Shown: in pieces, positions 4,659 through 6,151 of the stretch | Position numbering within the stretch: the stretch's first letter is position 1 | Layout of the letters: each line of letters begins with the position of its first letter | Assembly (NCBI GenBank): GCA_943324395.2 | Contig: CALPLL020000111.1 | Span: 1-6,151, forward strand | Length of the DNA: 6,151 nucleotides | Source of the DNA: Rhizobium sp. Q54 | Lineage (GTDB): Bacteria; Bacteroidota; Bacteroidia; Flavobacteriales; Flavobacteriaceae | Direction: 5' to 3' | The notes under the pieces: generated by a model | Told to the model about the DNA's origin: nothing | Database searches by the model: none | Seen by the model: the letters and a program-made list of their open reading frames with translations, nothing else | Translations under genes and position numbers: made by a program

Positions 4659-6151
4659 GATACAAACCTTTTAAAATTAATACCCTATACAAAACCTTAT
4701 AAATCTCACATTATTTGGAATGTGATTTACAACATTTTGTACGCTTTATTTAGCACACTATCTATGGTTACCATGTTTCCATTGTTAGAAGTATTATTTA
4801 AAAAAAATACAGACATAATTCAAGAACCTGTTTATTCAGGAATTCAAAATATAGGTAGTTATGGTAAAGATCTACTCTATTATACTATCTCCAATTTAAA
4901 TCAACAACATGGAAATCAATATGCTTTATTATTAGCAGTTGCTTTGGTAATAATAACCTTTTTATTCAAAAACTTATTTAATTATTTAGCATCATATCAC
5001 ATCATGCACTTAAAAAATGGAGTGCTACGAGATCTAAGAAAAAAATTATTTGACGTTATTATTGACCTTCCTATCTCCTATTACTCTGAGAAGAGAAAAG
5101 GGGATGTTATGGCAAGAATTTTAGGTGATGTTAATGAAGTTCAAAATTCATTTTTTTCCATTTTAGAGCTTATTGTTAAAGAACCATTAACAATTATTTT
5201 TGCAATAATAGCAATGCTAAATATAAGTATAAAACTTACTTTGTTTGTTTTTGTTTTTATTCCTATATCTGGATTTGTAATTTCAAGAATTGGAAAAAGT
5301 TTAAAGGCAAAATCAACTAAAGCGCAACAAGAAAGCGGCTTTTTTATTTCATTAGTTGAAGAAAGTTTGGGTGGATTAAAAGTAGTTAAAAGTTATAATG
5401 CCGAAAATCATTTCAAATCTAGATTTAATGATTCAATAAATCGACTATTAAAATTAACTAATAGTATTGGAAATAAAAACAATTTAGCCTCACCTATGAG
5501 TGAATTTATGGGAATTGTTACTATAGCCATTTTACTCTGGTATGGTGGTAATTTAGTACTTGTAGATAAAACGCTCGAAGGATCTTTATTTTTAGTTTAT
5601 ATGCTTTTGGCCTATAACATATTAACGCCAGCAAAATCAATCTCGAAAGCTTCTTATGCGGTAAAAAATGGATTAGCAGCTGCTGAACGAGTTTTTGAAA
5701 TTTTAGAACAAGAAAACCCAATTGAAAGTAAAATTGACGCAATTGAAAAAAACACATTTGAATCTGTTTTAAGTATCAAAAACATCAATTTTAAATACAA
5801 TGATGAATACGTTCTGAAAGACTTTTCATTGGAAGTAAAAAAAGGACAAACTGTTGCTTTAGTTGGTCAATCAGGAAGTGGAAAAAGTACCATTGCCAAT
5901 TTATTGACTCGCTTTTATGATGTAAATGATGGTGAAATTGAAATAGATTCTGTTGCAATTAAAGACATGAATTTACAATCTTTACGAGGTTTAATGGGAT
6001 TAGTTACTCAAGACAGCATTTTATTTAACGATACCATAAAAGCAAATATTTCACTTGGTAAATTAGATGCTACCGATGAAGAAATAATTGAAGCTTTGAA
6101 AATAGCTAATGCCTACGAATTTGTAAAAGATTTACCAAACGGCATTTACAC
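4656..6151 (+). CDS. MsbA-like ABC exporter, fused permease and ATPase (partial, cut by the right edge)
   Basis: The frame is open from the ATG at 4656 to the window end, giving 498 residues from MDTNLLKLIPYTKPYK. The permease half has predicted membrane helices at about 19-47, 88-112, 165-190, 192-212, 282-302 and 308-325. The cytoplasmic segment SYYSEKRKGDVMARILGDVN (141-160) is typical of type IV (MsbA-class) exporters. The nucleotide-binding domain starts near 370, with a probable A-loop aromatic at Tyr381, Walker A GQSGSGKST (404-412) and the Q-loop glutamine at 452 (TQDSILFN). The ABC signature, Walker B and H-loop lie past the edge; members of about 600 residues suggest roughly 110 are missing. 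The region between helices 1 and 2 (about 48-87) is long and polar. Such half-transporters dimerise in the inner membrane and flip lipids, lipid-linked sugars or drugs. The operon suggests an envelope glycolipid, but the substrate is unproven. The TAATG overlap with the mutase points to coupled translation. Confidence 0.93.
   Translation, partial: MDTNLLKLIPYTKPYKSHIIWNVIYNILYALFSTLSMVTMFPLLEVLFKKNTDIIQEPVYSGIQNIGSYGKDLLYYTISNLNQQHGNQYALLLAVALVIITFLFKNLFNYLASYHIMHLKNGVLRDLRKKLFDVIIDLPISYYSEKRKGDVMARILGDVNEVQNSFFSILELIVKEPLTIIFAIIAMLNISIKLTLFVFVFIPISGFVISRIGKSLKAKSTKAQQESGFFISLVEESLGGLKVVKSYNAENHFKSRFNDSINRLLKLTNSIGNKNNLASPMSEFMGIVTIAILLWYGGNLVLVDKTLEGSLFLVYMLLAYNILTPAKSISKASYAVKNGLAAAERVFEILEQENPIESKIDAIEKNTFESVLSIKNINFKYNDEYVLKDFSLEVKKGQTVALVGQSGSGKSTIANLLTRFYDVNDGEIEIDSVAIKDMNLQSLRGLMGLVTQDSILFNDTIKANISLGKLDATDEEIIEALKIANAYEFVKDLPNGIY

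Noticed and set aside
4706..4725. 7-bp inverted repeat TCACATT / AATGTGA with a 6-nt loop near the start of the ABC exporter gene
   Set aside because: It is short, AT-rich and lies within a coding sequence. A repeat of this size is expected by chance and no function is suggested.
5521..5757. Leftward open frame of 78 codons inside the ABC exporter gene
   Set aside because: The rightward frame is continuous from 4656 to the window end with exporter motifs on both sides, so this is a shadow.

Overview
The window looks like chromosomal core DNA of a member of the Bacteroidota, most likely Flavobacteriaceae and close to Flavobacterium. The evidence is strong A+T richness, promoter-like TAnnTTTG boxes in place of sigma70-type -10 boxes, start sites without clear Shine-Dalgarno sequences, a DUF4199 protein, and the family types seen here (GlmU-like sugar nucleotidyltransferase, type B L31, PGM2-type phospho-sugar mutase). 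The genus assignment is inference from these features.

Layout. Positions 1-643 are read leftwards. They hold the first 71 codons of a GlmU-like sugar nucleotidyltransferase (cut by the window edge) and, upstream of it, rpmE2 for the zinc-independent form of ribosomal protein L31. A hairpin-plus-U-tract terminator at 340-367 separates the two and fits only the leftward transcript. Positions 644-885 form a divergent intergenic region. It carries the leftward rpmE2 promoter, a leader of about 105 nt with a repeat and a hairpin, and a -7-like box for the rightward genes. From 886 to the right edge five genes run rightwards without an evident terminator: a four-helix DUF4199 membrane protein, a polyprenyl-phosphate type GT2 glycosyltransferase, an ORF6N-domain protein, a phospho-sugar mutase, and an MsbA-like ABC exporter that is cut by the window edge. 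Gaps are 6, 45 and 12 bp, and the last junction is a 1-bp TAATG overlap. No gene-free stretch exceeds 300 bp.

How it fits together. Apart from rpmE2 and the ORF6N gene, the genes share a sugar and cell-envelope theme: interconversion of hexose 6- and 1-phosphates (mutase), sugar-nucleotide formation (GlmU-like protein), transfer of a sugar to a lipid carrier (GT2, perhaps aided by the DUF4199 protein), and export of a lipid-linked or amphipathic compound (ABC exporter). This link is inferred from gene order and family knowledge. The ORF6N gene, a phage-associated type, is the outsider. It contains a conspicuous nested palindrome with two competing hairpins.

No CRISPR array, tRNA, rRNA, insertion sequence or recognised riboswitch was seen. 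I found no clear evidence of a completely new system. The best leads are the DUF4199-GT2 pair, the ORF6N palindrome and the rpmE2 leader.
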